DNA from: CBDCME01 sp965218865
GTDB taxonomy: Bacteria > Pseudomonadota > Alphaproteobacteria > JAAXGF01
NCBI GenBank assembly: GCA_965218865.1
Contig: CBDCME010000043.1
Location: 124,001-188,000 of the forward strand
Length of the DNA stretch: 64,000 bases
Reading direction: 5' to 3'
The stretch's first letter is position 1. Every line of letters begins with the position of its first letter. A model generated the notes under the pieces. It worked only from the letters and a program-made list of their open reading frames with translations. It was not told the DNA's origin and ran no database searches. This document shows positions 8,608 to 17,226 of this stretch, one piece after another. A program made the position numbers and the translations under genes.

Positions 8608-9012
8608 ATGAGGATTTTGAAGGGCACCGCATGGTTAAAGTTGTTGGCCGTGTCACTGTTGTTGGACGCGTGCTGTAACAAGGATCTCGACGTCGCGAAA
8701 TACGAGGTAGCGATCGCATCGGAAATCGAAACGCAAAACCAATGTCTAGGCCATCTCGAGTCCCTGGGCGGAGTGGCTGCCTGCAAGAGTCAAGAATCGC
8801 TCCTAAATGAATCGGCGGCGGATTACGAGAAGTATTGCGCCGCGTATTGTGTCGACCCGAACGGCCCGGAATACAACACCTGCCGAGGCAAAATGACGAT
8901 CGCCGATTACGGGCAGCCAAGCTGCGTCAGGGACGATGGGGCAGGTTTCTACGAGGTCGTTTGCGCGACGGTGATCGCCCGCTGTACGTGCGAAGAAGCG
9001 TGCGATAAGTGA
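8608..9012 (+). CDS. small exported cysteine-rich protein
   Basis: 134 aa with a short basic N-terminus and hydrophobic stretch (LKLLAVSLLLDACC). LDAC is an imperfect lipobox (Asp at -2 is unusual), so the product may be a lipoprotein or simply secreted. The mature part contains twelve cysteines, including CTCEEAC near the C-terminus, consistent with disulfide bonds or metal binding in the periplasm. A good Shine-Dalgarno (GGAGGGAG) precedes the ATG. I do not recognise the family. Confidence 0.65.
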   Translation: MRILKGTAWLKLLAVSLLLDACCNKDLDVAKYEVAIASEIETQNQCLGHLESLGGVAACKSQESLLNESAADYEKYCAAYCVDPNGPEYNTCRGKMTIADYGQPSCVRDDGAGFYEVVCATVIARCTCEEACDK

Positions 9013-9172
9013 TTCTTCCCGGCAAGTTGGCCGAAGGAGGGCTCCCCTCGACAGCTTCGGCCGTGGTTGATAACCTCACGCGTTTGCGGAACGTCGTGAT
9101 GAGGGCGAACAGCGCAAAATGAGCGAAAAAGCTTCAGTCAGCGCATAGTCACAACGCACGTCGGAGGCGAGG

Positions 9173-9364
9173 ATGGACCTGAACAGAATAATTTCACTTA
9201 TAGCGATCACCTTGGGGGTAATAGCGATTTTGTTCACTATCGTGCGAGAGGACCAGGTCAAGACCCTCGCCTACCAAAAACTGGAGGGCATGGTCCACGT
9301 ACAAACCCAAGCGATCAAGGATTTACGGCAGGAAGTCAAAAAGCTGAAGGCACAAAGCAACTGA
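9173..9364 (+). CDS. small membrane protein with coiled-coil tail
   Basis: 63 aa. One N-terminal transmembrane helix (IISLIAITLGVIAILFTIV, residues 6-24) is followed by a charged, heptad-like helix (IKDLRQEVKKLKAQ). GGAGGCGAGG precedes the ATG. This topology (single-pass, short cytoplasmic coiled coil) is common among small unannotated inner-membrane proteins; no family recognised. Confidence 0.55.
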   Translation: MDLNRIISLIAITLGVIAILFTIVREDQVKTLAYQKLEGMVHVQTQAIKDLRQEVKKLKAQSN

Positions 9365-9396
9365 GGGACTGATGAAATCTCGGGTGCCGGCACCGC

Positions 9397-9505
9397 CTAG
9401 TGCACCGGCGCATTCACTTCGTTCACGCCCCCGTGCACTAAGCCCTTGTTGATGCATCAACTTTCCAAACTTCGGCTGTTGCCTCCGTTTGGGTCGATGC
9501 ACTAG
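9397..9505. repeat. MITE-like family B, copy 1 (109 bp)
   Basis: First of four 109-bp copies bounded by CTAG at both ends, with terminal inverted repeat CTAGTGCA / TGCACTAG. Inside are a GTGCAC...GTGCAC stem enclosing GGCG/CGCC, a perfect 12-bp palindrome TTGATGCATCAA and a CCAAAC...GTTTGG stem. No coding frame. Non-autonomous transposable element is the likeliest reading; CTAG would be the target. Confidence 0.85.
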
Positions 9506-9562
9506 CGACGCATCCGCCGGGCGTTGTCGAAATTTCCGGTGAAATTCGTTGTCGGCTAAATC

Positions 9563-11128
9563 GTCGCCCGTGAAGAACGCGTAAGCGGCTGATGTTGGTA
9601 GTTCTTTCGGTTTGGCGAAGTAATCGGATTTGCAAGAAAACGGGTTTTGGGCCTGAAAAGCTTGCGATTTGAAATAATTGATTTTGGGGATTCCCTTCCG
9701 TTGCGGAACGTGATTCTCTGCTCCCGTCGATTGGGATTGGAGAACTGTGATGAAGCCATCGCGCAAGGTGTCATCGGGAATAGAGGACCTGTTCCGCTCG
9801 CGGTTCGAAAACATCATCAACCTGCGCCACGAGTTGGTGGTGTTGGGGGGCCGGATCGCGTGGACTTTCTTCGACGAGACCTATGAAGCCTTGTATTCGG
9901 AGGAGGGTCGGCCGGGGGTCCCGACGCGGTTGATGGTTGGGCTGCACATCCTCAAGCATATGTTCGATCTCTCGGATGAGGAGGTCTGCGAGCGCTGGGT
10001 CTACGACCCATACTTCCAGTGCTTCTGCGGCGAAGAGTACTTTCAGCATGAGCTACCCATGGAGCGCTCGTCGATGACCCGGTGGCGGGACCGGATCGGG
10101 CCGGAAGGTTTGGAGAAGGTATTCCAGGAGAGCCTGGCCGTGGCCCACCGGGTGGGGGCGCTGCGGGAGAAGGACCTCGAGCGGGTGACGGTGGACACCA
10201 CCGTACAAGAGAAGGCGATTGCCTTTCCGACCGACGCCAAACTGATGCAACGAGCCCGCGAGCGGCTGGTGCGACTGGCACGGGAGCACGGCATTGCCCT
10301 GCGTCAGTCCTATACCCGCCTGGGCAAGAGGGCGTTGATCATGCAAGGCCGCTACCGCCATGCCAAACAGCACAAGCGGGCCAACAAGGCCCTGCGCAAG
10401 CTCAAGACCTATCTCGGGCGCACCGTCCGCGACATCCGCCGCAAGACGGCCCAGGAGGAGAGCCTACGGGATACCTTCCGCCGCCCCTTGTGGCTGGCCG
10501 AGCGGGTGTCGACCCAGAAGCGGCGCGACCCCTTGCCCAAGGTCTATTCGCTCCACGCGCCCGAGGTCGAATGCATCGGCAAAGGGAAGGCGCACAAGCC
10601 GTACGAGTTCGGCTGCAAGGTCTCCGTGGCGGCGACCAATTCCCGCCCCCCCGGCGGCCAGTTCGTCGCCCACGTCAAGGCCTTCCACGGCAATCCCTAT
10701 GATGGCCACACCTTGAGGCAGGTGATCGAAGAGATGGAACGCTGGACGGGGATATCGGCCGAGCGCATCTATGTCGACAAGGGATACCAGGGCCACGATT
10801 ACCCCAACAAACACCGCGTCTTTAGATCAGGCCAGAAACGCGGCATCACGCCGACGATCAAGAAGGAGCTCAGGCGGCGCTCCGCCGTCGAGGCCGTGAT
10901 CGGACATCTCAAGAGCGATGGCAGGCTGGGGCGCAACTTCCTCAAAGGCCGCGACGGCGACAAGATCAACGCCATCCTCGCCGGCGCCGGCTACAACTAC
11001 CGCCTTGTCCTCAAATGGCTGAGGCGTTTGTTTGTCCAAATCCTGGCCGCGCTCCTCAGCGACATCTCGCACCCCACCGCAAACCCAATCGCCGCTTCAG
11101 CTTGAAATCAGGGTTCTTCACGGACGAC
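9563..11128 (+). mobile_element. IS5-family element, copy 1 (1566 bp)
   Basis: One of three 1566-bp copies with imperfect terminal inverted repeats GTCG(C/T)CCGTGAAGAAC. No clear target duplication is visible at any copy. This one lies 57 bases after MITE-B copy 1. Confidence 0.9.
9750..11105 (+). CDS. IS5-family transposase, copy 1
   Basis: 451 aa with an N-terminal DUF772-type helical domain (GRPGVPTRLMVGLHILKHMF) and a DDE catalytic domain. The first Asp lies in RVTVDTTVQEKAI, the second in RIYVDKGYQGHDYP and the Glu in RSAVEAVIGHLKSDG. The ATG at 9750 has GGAG at good spacing; a GTG one codon earlier is possible. Differs from copies 2 and 3 by one or two residues (for example PTDAK versus PTAAK). 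Confidence 0.93.
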   Translation: MKPSRKVSSGIEDLFRSRFENIINLRHELVVLGGRIAWTFFDETYEALYSEEGRPGVPTRLMVGLHILKHMFDLSDEEVCERWVYDPYFQCFCGEEYFQHELPMERSSMTRWRDRIGPEGLEKVFQESLAVAHRVGALREKDLERVTVDTTVQEKAIAFPTDAKLMQRARERLVRLAREHGIALRQSYTRLGKRALIMQGRYRHAKQHKRANKALRKLKTYLGRTVRDIRRKTAQEESLRDTFRRPLWLAERVSTQKRRDPLPKVYSLHAPEVECIGKGKAHKPYEFGCKVSVAATNSRPPGGQFVAHVKAFHGNPYDGHTLRQVIEEMERWTGISAERIYVDKGYQGHDYPNKHRVFRSGQKRGITPTIKKELRRRSAVEAVIGHLKSDGRLGRNFLKGRDGDKINAILAGAGYNYRLVLKWLRRLFVQILAALLSDISHPTANPIAASA

Positions 11129-11414
11129 GATGTATTGTCGATCAAAATCCCTGATTACTTGGTCACGCTGCCGCCAAGGCCGATGAATGTCGGCTGAAGC
11201 AAGTGGCAGTCGTGTGAAATTCACGATCCAGGCGGGGCATCGATCGGAACGGGGCGATCATCCCCTGCGTTCTAGCTATGATTTGACGGCTCCGCTTCTT
11301 CCACGCACGGTAGCCTCGATATCACTTTCCCCATTAGCCATGTTGGTCACCGAAAAGAGGGCTCCTGGGTATCCAGGATCCCTCTCTGTCGAAGAGGATT
11401 CAACGGGTCGCCGA

Positions 11415-12449
11415 TTAGGCCTTGTTCTTGAACCGCCGCCGGGCCAAGGCGCCGAGGGCGACGAGACCGCTGCCCAAAAGGGCCGCCGAAGTCGGCTCGG
11501 GGACGACAAACTCGTGGTTACCCTGCCCAGCGTTCTGGGTATCGAAGAGATACGGGTTGTTACCCCCCGCGTCACTGTAGGCGGTTCCGCCCTGGAAGGT
11601 GCGAAACACCTGTTGTGAACTCAACTTGAAGGCGATGGGGCTGAGGTCGGTATCAAATGACTCGAAGTCGCCCGCGCTCCCGAGATCGACGCACCCGTTC
11701 GCGGCACCCGAAGCCGGATTGACGCCGCCGATCAACCACGCAGAGTCGTTGACACAATCCATCGTCGTGTTCCAGAAGATATCCGTGACGAAATTGTTAC
11801 CGGAGGGGGCAAAGGCGTCGGCTTGCCCGGTTCCGGTGAAGCTGGCCAGATGAACATCTCGGTCATGGCCGTCGGCATTACTGCCACCGCCATCGTCGCC
11901 ACCGTTCTCGTCGAGGAACAGATCGAAAGTCACATCGGTGTACGTCATGCTCCACAACTCGTACACGTTGGTCGTCCCGGTAGCGTCAAGGCCGCCGATA
12001 AATCCTTGCGCAGTCACCTCGAAGAACAGGTACGAATTGAATTCCGTCGAGATATTGGTGTCCGTGTCATCTTCGGCGTACTTCCTGGCGATACCAGTTG
12101 CCGGCGGCCGCGAAAGCTGGATGTTGAAGGCAAACAACTCGGTGAAGGAGTCGCCATTGTTCAGCTCGCCGTCCATGGTGTTCGTGATGTTGAAGCCCCA
12201 ATTTTGGACCGCATTGTCACTGCCCTGGGAGTTCACCGCGTCGGAAGTGAAAAAGTCTATCACGCGAGACCCGCCGCTGATGTCGGTATCCAAGCCCGCC
12301 GAGGCCGTCGCGGCGATAGTTCCGGCGCCGCCCGCAAGCGGATCGAGTGCGACAGTTTGGGCGGTGGCACCGCCCGAGCAGGCAAACATGAGGGCGCCGA
12401 GTGAGGCGGAACCCAATAAAACTTTCTTGAACTTACGCTCGATGGTCAT
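11415..12449 (-). CDS. PEP-CTERM sorting domain protein
   Basis: 344 aa exported protein. An N-terminal signal peptide (KKVLLGSASLGALMFACSGG) precedes a beta-rich, acidic, glycine/asparagine-rich mature region. A C-terminal sorting signal follows: VPEPTSAALLGSGLVALGAL then ARRR, the pattern recognised by exosortase (EpsH/XrtA-type), so the product is probably processed and released or anchored at the outer surface with exopolysaccharide. RBS AAGGAGGG lies 8-12 bases upstream. The IS66-like element has inserted 19 bases upstream of the ATG, and its 8-bp target duplication overlaps the RBS, so the RBS is still intact but the native promoter is 3.7 kb away. Confidence 0.9.
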   Translation of the reverse strand: MTIERKFKKVLLGSASLGALMFACSGGATAQTVALDPLAGGAGTIAATASAGLDTDISGGSRVIDFFTSDAVNSQGSDNAVQNWGFNITNTMDGELNNGDSFTELFAFNIQLSRPPATGIARKYAEDDTDTNISTEFNSYLFFEVTAQGFIGGLDATGTTNVYELWSMTYTDVTFDLFLDENGGDDGGGSNADGHDRDVHLASFTGTGQADAFAPSGNNFVTDIFWNTTMDCVNDSAWLIGGVNPASGAANGCVDLGSAGDFESFDTDLSPIAFKLSSQQVFRTFQGGTAYSDAGGNNPYLFDTQNAGQGNHEFVVPEPTSAALLGSGLVALGALARRRFKNKA

Positions 12450-12527
12450 CGTTGAACCCTCCTTAAGTGTAATTGTTCGTTCAGGCCGTGGAATCAGCGC
12501 GGGCGTTTCTATCCGCCCCGGCGGATT

Positions 12528-13409
12528 TTAGCGATTGAGGCTGCGTTTCCAGTCTCGTCGCAGGGGCCGGAGCCAGACATCCTTTTTCGGCTTGTCGAAC
12601 TGCCTGTCCCGGTCGTAGCGCCCGCGCCCCTGGGTGGCGCCGACATGGATCCAGCCCGATGCCCTGTAGACCGCGCCGGTATGGCGCGGGGTCTCGACGA
12701 AGGTCTCGATGAGCACGGGCGTGGTGTTGTAGCGCTCGGTCCAGTCGTCGGGCAGGCGCCGGCGGATGATGGCGAGGATGTGCGAGCCCAGGTTGGGGAT
12801 CTTGATCCAGGGCAGGATCAGGAACCTCGGGTTGTCGACCACGAAGGGAAGGTTCTTCTCGCGCAGTTGCCGTGTCCATCCGATGAAGGTGTCGCGCGGG
12901 GCAAGCTTCCACGCGGCGGTGGAGAAGCCGAGCATGGCGAGTGGCCAGCCGTTTCGGTCATGGACGGCATAGCGCATCTGGGCGCCGACCAGGGTCTTGT
13001 ATCCGAGATAGTGGTAGCGGGCGACGAACTCGTTCCAGAGCTTCCCTTCCCGGGTGCCGCGCACGACGGGGTGCAGGTCGAGCGGACGGACCTCGTCGAG
13101 GGTCGTCGGGGCCGGGAACAGCGGCGGTTCGGTGTCCGGCCCGAAGACGATCGGCCCGGGCCGGTTCTGCCGTCCCCGCGGCACCGGCAGGGCGATCAGG
13201 CCGTCCCTGTGCATGGCCAGCATGGCGACCCTGGCCATCATGTCCTTGAGGCCGCCGTCGGGCTTGAACCAGCCGATGCGCCGGCAGAACTCCTTCGACA
13301 GCATATGGCGGTTCAACGGCGGCGGCCCGGCGATCAGCGCGCGCAGCAGCGCCATTTCCCCGGCGGTGAAATCGCGGCCGTAATAACGGCACTCGATCTT
13401 GCCGGTCAT
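12528..13409 (-). CDS. DUF4338 (DruA-like) protein in IS66 element
   Basis: 293 aa. The DUF4338 core spans about residues 110-290: WNEFVARYHYLGYKTLVGAQ, RDTFIGWTRQLREKNL, NPRFLILPWIKIPNLGSHIL, PVLIETFVETPRHTGAVYRA and GRGRYDRDRQ. This is the domain of DruA from the Druantia anti-phage system, but here it lies inside a transposon. The ATG (13407-13409) overlaps the transposase stop (ATGA), so its synthesis is coupled to transposition functions. Residues 1-100 contain a probable DNA-binding region (MLSKEFCRRIGWFKPDGGLKD is part of the HTH-like stretch). A role as transposition helper or target selector is inference; annotation as a defence gene would probably be misleading. Confidence 0.85.
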   Translation of the reverse strand: MTGKIECRYYGRDFTAGEMALLRALIAGPPPLNRHMLSKEFCRRIGWFKPDGGLKDMMARVAMLAMHRDGLIALPVPRGRQNRPGPIVFGPDTEPPLFPAPTTLDEVRPLDLHPVVRGTREGKLWNEFVARYHYLGYKTLVGAQMRYAVHDRNGWPLAMLGFSTAAWKLAPRDTFIGWTRQLREKNLPFVVDNPRFLILPWIKIPNLGSHILAIIRRRLPDDWTERYNTTPVLIETFVETPRHTGAVYRASGWIHVGATQGRGRYDRDRQFDKPKKDVWLRPLRRDWKRSLNR

Positions 13410-16051
13410 CCCGGCGCCATGAGCTCGCGCCTGCGGTCCTCGCTCATCGACCATGGCAGCCACGGCGACATGTCATCCGGCGGTTTGCGGCCGTTCTTCG
13501 CGCAGGCTTCGAGCCACGCTTCCAGCCAGCGCAGGACGTCGATGCCGTTCATCGAGAGCGTGCCCACCACCGAGTACATGATCGCCGTGAACCTGGCGCC
13601 GTCCTCGCTGTTCGAACCGAAGCTTAATCGTCGTCCGATGACTGGCCCCCGGAGCGCGCGCTCGGCCTTGTTGTTGTCCATCGGAACCTGTGGCTTGTCG
13701 ACGAAGACGCACAACCCCTCGCGGTGGTTGAGAAGCGAGCGCAGCGGCTTGGCCCTGCGCGCCCTCTCCGACAGGCCGGCCAACTCCGCTTCGGCGTCCG
13801 CGAACAGGCGGGCGACCGCCGCTTCCAACTCGCCCTGCGCCGCGTCGAACGCCGGTGTCCGGCGTTCGAGACCGGGGTCGTAATGCTCCAGCCGCGCCTC
13901 GTTCAGCCGGTAGATCTCCGCGATCCGCTCGATCCATCCCCGGCACCAGCCCGTCAGTCTCACCTGGCCGGCCGCGCACTCGATAAAATCGCGGCGCATA
14001 TGGGACCAGCAGAATGCAAGGGTCACCTTGCCCTCGCGAAGGCGAGCGAGTCGCTTGTAGGCGCTATAGCGGTCGCAGACGATGACCGTGTCGAGGAGGC
14101 CTTCGGCGAACAGCTCGAGCGCCGCCTCGGCGCTGCGCGAGGGGTCTATATGGAAAGAGACCGCGTCATTGCTGACCGAGGTCCACAGCCAGGCCCGGCT
14201 CGACCGGTCTTCCCCGCGAAGCTCCTGGACGCGCCAACCGGTCTCGTCGGCGTGGCGCAGCGCCGCCTTGTTCTGGTGCGCGAGGATCGCCTTGGCGACC
14301 GGCTCGAACAGCGGCACGAAACGCTTCAGGCTGTCGGCCAGCGTCCCCGGTGAGACCCCCAGGCCCTGGCTGGAGAACCACGCGGCAACCCGGTGCAGGG
14401 GGCGCAAGCAGGCACAGTGCTCGAACAGGAAGCGTGCCCAGAAGCTGGTCCCGTAGAGCGTCCTGGGGAACAGCCGCGGCACCGGGGGCGACGACACTTC
14501 CATGGGCGACGACGCGCACTCGCAGGTCCGGCGCCAGCGCGGACGGCGGATCACACGCTTGTGGGCCTTGACCTCGATCTCGACGAGGGTGGATTCCTCG
14601 GCGCCGTTCGGCGCATAGGGCTGCCCGCACCGTCCGCAGACGCACGCATCCGGCGGCGGGTTGTGCTCTTCGGTGCGCTCCTTGAGCCCGGGCCGCTGGG
14701 TGCGGCCATGGCCGGGCGCGCCGCGCTGCTGGCCGCGCTTGCGTTCCGAGCCCGGCTTGTCCTGCTGTTCGCTCTTGCGGCCGTAGAGCGCCCTCGACAG
14801 CACAGCTCCGGTCGCGCGAAGCCTCTCAAGCTGGACTTCCAGCGTCTCGATCCGGTTCCGCGACGTCTTCGCGCCCTTGCGCAGGCGGGCGTTCTCCCGG
14901 GACAGCGACTTGATCGTGGCCTTCTGGCGCCGCGACCTTCGCAGAGCCCTGCGGAGATCGGCGTCTGCAACGGACAGCGACTTCGACAACGTCTTCCTGA
15001 CCGCTCGAAGCCCGGCAAGCTCGGACTCGAGTGCCTTCCTGATCGCGCGAAGCTTGGCAGGCTGAACCTCCAGCGCCGCTTTCCGGGTCTCCAACTTCCG
15101 CATGGTCCTGCGCAGACGGGCGTTGTCCTTGCGCAGCGCCTCGATCGTCGTCTTCTGGCGCCGCGATCGCCGCAACGCCGCGCGCAATTGAGCGGCCTCG
15201 TCGGACGGCAGCTTCGACAGCGTCGCCCCGGCCGCCCGGAGCTTGACGAGCCGGGCCTTCAACTTCTCCTGCCCGGCCTTGAACACCTCCAGGGCATGGC
15301 GCAGCCAGAAGACCTCGTCGGACAGCGATCGGGCCCGGGCCTCGCTGTCGCCCAGTATCCTCACCTCCCGATGGAGCCGAAGGGACTCGCTGGACAGCTT
15401 CCTGGCGGCCTCCCTGATGCTCTCCGTGCTCTCCTTCTCCCGGTCGAGGCGCTTGTTCAACTGGAGGATCTGCTTGTCCCGCCGGACCACCTCGTTGTTG
15501 AGCCGGGTGATCTCCTTGCGTAGCGTCCTGATGGTGTCCTTCTGGTCCGGGGATCGCTCCAGGGCGGTGAGCCGCCGACGGGTCTCCGCGGGCCGCGGGC
15601 CGATCGCGCCCTCTCGGGCCTCCGGCGCGACCAGGGCCTTGCGCAGCCGGGCGTTCTCCTTGCGCAGCGCCTCGGTCGTGCTGCTCTCGTTCGACCCGAT
15701 GCCGGCTTCGGAGAGGAGCGTCTCCAGGCGCGCCACTTCGGCCTGCAAGGAAGGCACGTCCCTTGCCGCGCGGCGAGCTTCCTTCGTCTCCTCGACGGCC
15801 TCGCTCAACCTGCGCCGGCAGGCCTTGAACCGCGACTTCCACGAGCCGGCATCGCTACGCGAGGCCACTTCCGCCCAGCGTAGCTCTTCCGCGCGCGCTT
15901 CGGCCGCGTCCGCGCGGGCGCGCTCCCGCTCATACAGCGAGCGCAAGTCGCGCGGCGCGCGCTCCGGTAAGGACACCGGGCACGACCGGACCCCGCCATT
16001 ACCCTCGACCAGCGTCAGGTCGGTGCCAAAATCCTCGTCCAGAACCGCCAT
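13406..16051 (-). CDS. IS66-family transposase with giant coiled-coil N-terminus
   Basis: 881 aa from the ATG at 16051 (a TTG eight codons upstream is less likely). IS66 TnpC proteins are usually about 500 aa. Here residues about 40-440 form a charged coiled coil with internal repeats (the RRSRRQK(A/T)TI motif recurs with following ENARLR/DNARLR). A zinc-ribbon-like segment (CVCGRCGQPY) then precedes the catalytic core: first Asp in RHADETGWRV, second in VIVCDRYSAY, and Glu in the DNNKAERALR block. Its stop overlaps the DUF4338 start. Confidence 0.9.
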   Translation of the reverse strand: MAVLDEDFGTDLTLVEGNGGVRSCPVSLPERAPRDLRSLYERERARADAAEARAEELRWAEVASRSDAGSWKSRFKACRRRLSEAVEETKEARRAARDVPSLQAEVARLETLLSEAGIGSNESSTTEALRKENARLRKALVAPEAREGAIGPRPAETRRRLTALERSPDQKDTIRTLRKEITRLNNEVVRRDKQILQLNKRLDREKESTESIREAARKLSSESLRLHREVRILGDSEARARSLSDEVFWLRHALEVFKAGQEKLKARLVKLRAAGATLSKLPSDEAAQLRAALRRSRRQKTTIEALRKDNARLRRTMRKLETRKAALEVQPAKLRAIRKALESELAGLRAVRKTLSKSLSVADADLRRALRRSRRQKATIKSLSRENARLRKGAKTSRNRIETLEVQLERLRATGAVLSRALYGRKSEQQDKPGSERKRGQQRGAPGHGRTQRPGLKERTEEHNPPPDACVCGRCGQPYAPNGAEESTLVEIEVKAHKRVIRRPRWRRTCECASSPMEVSSPPVPRLFPRTLYGTSFWARFLFEHCACLRPLHRVAAWFSSQGLGVSPGTLADSLKRFVPLFEPVAKAILAHQNKAALRHADETGWRVQELRGEDRSSRAWLWTSVSNDAVSFHIDPSRSAEAALELFAEGLLDTVIVCDRYSAYKRLARLREGKVTLAFCWSHMRRDFIECAAGQVRLTGWCRGWIERIAEIYRLNEARLEHYDPGLERRTPAFDAAQGELEAAVARLFADAEAELAGLSERARRAKPLRSLLNHREGLCVFVDKPQVPMDNNKAERALRGPVIGRRLSFGSNSEDGARFTAIMYSVVGTLSMNGIDVLRWLEAWLEACAKNGRKPPDDMSPWLPWSMSEDRRRELMAPG

Positions 16052-16282
16052 GCGCTCGACGATAGCGCACGGCAAATTCCGTTACCAGCAGAAAGACAGC
16101 ACCTCGTGGGCTTCGCCTCAACGTGGGAAATGCGCTTGACGGCACCCATTCCACGGCCTGAACGAACACTTACCCTTAAGTCAACTCTTTTCGGGGACCT
16201 TGGTCCCGCGAATTTCCAAACCAATGTCTTGGTCCTGTTACGGCATCGGGCACAATCGCCTTCGCCACTTGCCAATTTCTAC

Positions 16283-16297
16283 GCATGGCCCATGCCA
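16283..16297 (-). promoter_or_regulatory. sigma-54-like promoter
   Basis: On the minus strand the sequence TGGCATGGGCCATGC keeps GG at -24 and GC at -12 with the correct 15-base frame of TGGCAC-N5-TTGC, differing at two other consensus positions. It points toward the PEP-CTERM gene. Without the IS66-like element it would lie about 120 bases upstream of that ATG. Confidence 0.55.
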
Positions 16298-16370
16298 ATT
16301 GACTCGAAATTCAACTATTTCAATATCTTAAGGGGATTCTGGTGGGTCCGGATCCCGCCCCCGAGAGCCA

Positions 16371-16390
16371 AATTGTAAAAAATTCCGACA
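16371..16390 (-). promoter_or_regulatory. candidate activator box 1
   Basis: A 20-bp motif (minus strand TGTCGGAATTTTTTACAATT) perfectly repeated at 16505-16524. It lies about 75 bases upstream of the sigma-54-like site, where an enhancer-binding regulator would bind. PEP-CTERM genes are known in some bacteria to depend on RpoN and the PrsK/PrsR pair; that this box is a PrsR site is inference. Confidence 0.5.
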
Positions 16391-16504
16391 GTCTGGGGCG
16401 GTGTTTTGGGCCATTTCGCCCGCGATTTTTCTCTCCCGGCCCGGATTCTGAAGAATTTTCCCTTTATAATCAATTACATACGGGAATCCCGGGGGCGCCG
16501 GGCC

Positions 16505-16524
16505 AATTGTAAAAAATTCCGACA
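16505..16524 (-). promoter_or_regulatory. candidate activator box 2
   Basis: Second exact 20-bp copy of the box at 16371-16390, spaced 134 bases centre to centre, same orientation. Both boxes are conserved in an otherwise diverged intergenic region bounded on the far side by IS630 copy 2. Confidence 0.5.
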
Positions 16525-16660
16525 CCCCGTGGCGCCGGCGGCCGTCGAAAGCCGGTTTTCCGGGGGCTTATACCAACCGCCCTAGAGTTTGACTCGCGCA
16601 AAGGTTTACACGCTAGGTTTTGTGTGATTTAAGGTTGTTGGCAACAAGGGAGTGTGTTCA

Positions 16661-17226
16661 ATGCCAACGATTCCTTTGTGAAACGACTTTGATGCTGAAA
16701 GAGTCCGTGTTCTTGCGGCACGGAGCGATGATGGGAACCAGGCGCGACGGCTTTTGTCGATGGCGGCCATCTACGATGGGATGGATCGAGCGTGCGCGGC
16801 GCGTATTGGCGGCATGGATCGGCAGACGTTGCGGGACTGGGTTCACCGGTTCAACGCGGAGGTCCGGCCGGTCTGATCGACCGCAAGCCGAACGGGGCGT
16901 TGCGTCGGTTGACGCCGTCGCAAATGGCGGCGCTTTCGCGGGCTATCGAGGCCGGTCCCGATCCCGAACGGGATGGGGTCGTGCGCTGGCGCTGCATCGA
17001 TCTCAAGCAACTGATCCGAACGCGCTTCGGCGTGGACTATCACGAGCGGAGCGTCGGCAAGCTGCTGGCCGCGCTCGGGTTCTCGCATATTTCCGCGCGC
17101 CCGCGCCACGTCGGCCAGGATGCGCGGGCACAGGAGGAATTTAAAAAAAAGTTTTCCCGAACACTTGGCGAAAATCGTAGCGGCACAGCCACCGGACACG
17201 CCCATCGAGGTTTGGTTTCAAGATGA
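16661..17226 (+). pseudogene. IS630 transposase orfA, copy 2 (broken)
   Basis: Codon 7 is TGA instead of CGA (MPTIPL then stop), and one G is missing in the run near 16858, shifting the frame. No full-length orfA can be made. Confidence 0.9.

Larger units (their letters stand above)
12469..16173 (-). mobile_element. IS66-like element carrying a DUF4338 gene (3705 bp)
   Basis: Ends start GTAA(T/G)TGTTCGTTCAGGCC, the IS66-style GTAA terminus. A perfect 8-bp target duplication CCTTAAGT lies at 12461-12468 and 16174-16181, also IS66-typical. Contents are only a very long tnpC-like transposase and a translationally coupled DUF4338 gene; the usual tnpA and tnpB are absent. It separates the PEP-CTERM gene from its upstream promoter region. 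Confidence 0.95.

Noticed and set aside
12528..13409. Druantia anti-phage locus
   Set aside because: Only the DruA-like domain is present, and within transposon borders. No DruB-E and no DruE-type helicase in the window.
12645..13883. Open frame of 412 codons on the plus strand across the IS66 genes
   Set aside because: Antisense shadow of two overlapping real genes, with no RBS and no recognisable domain.
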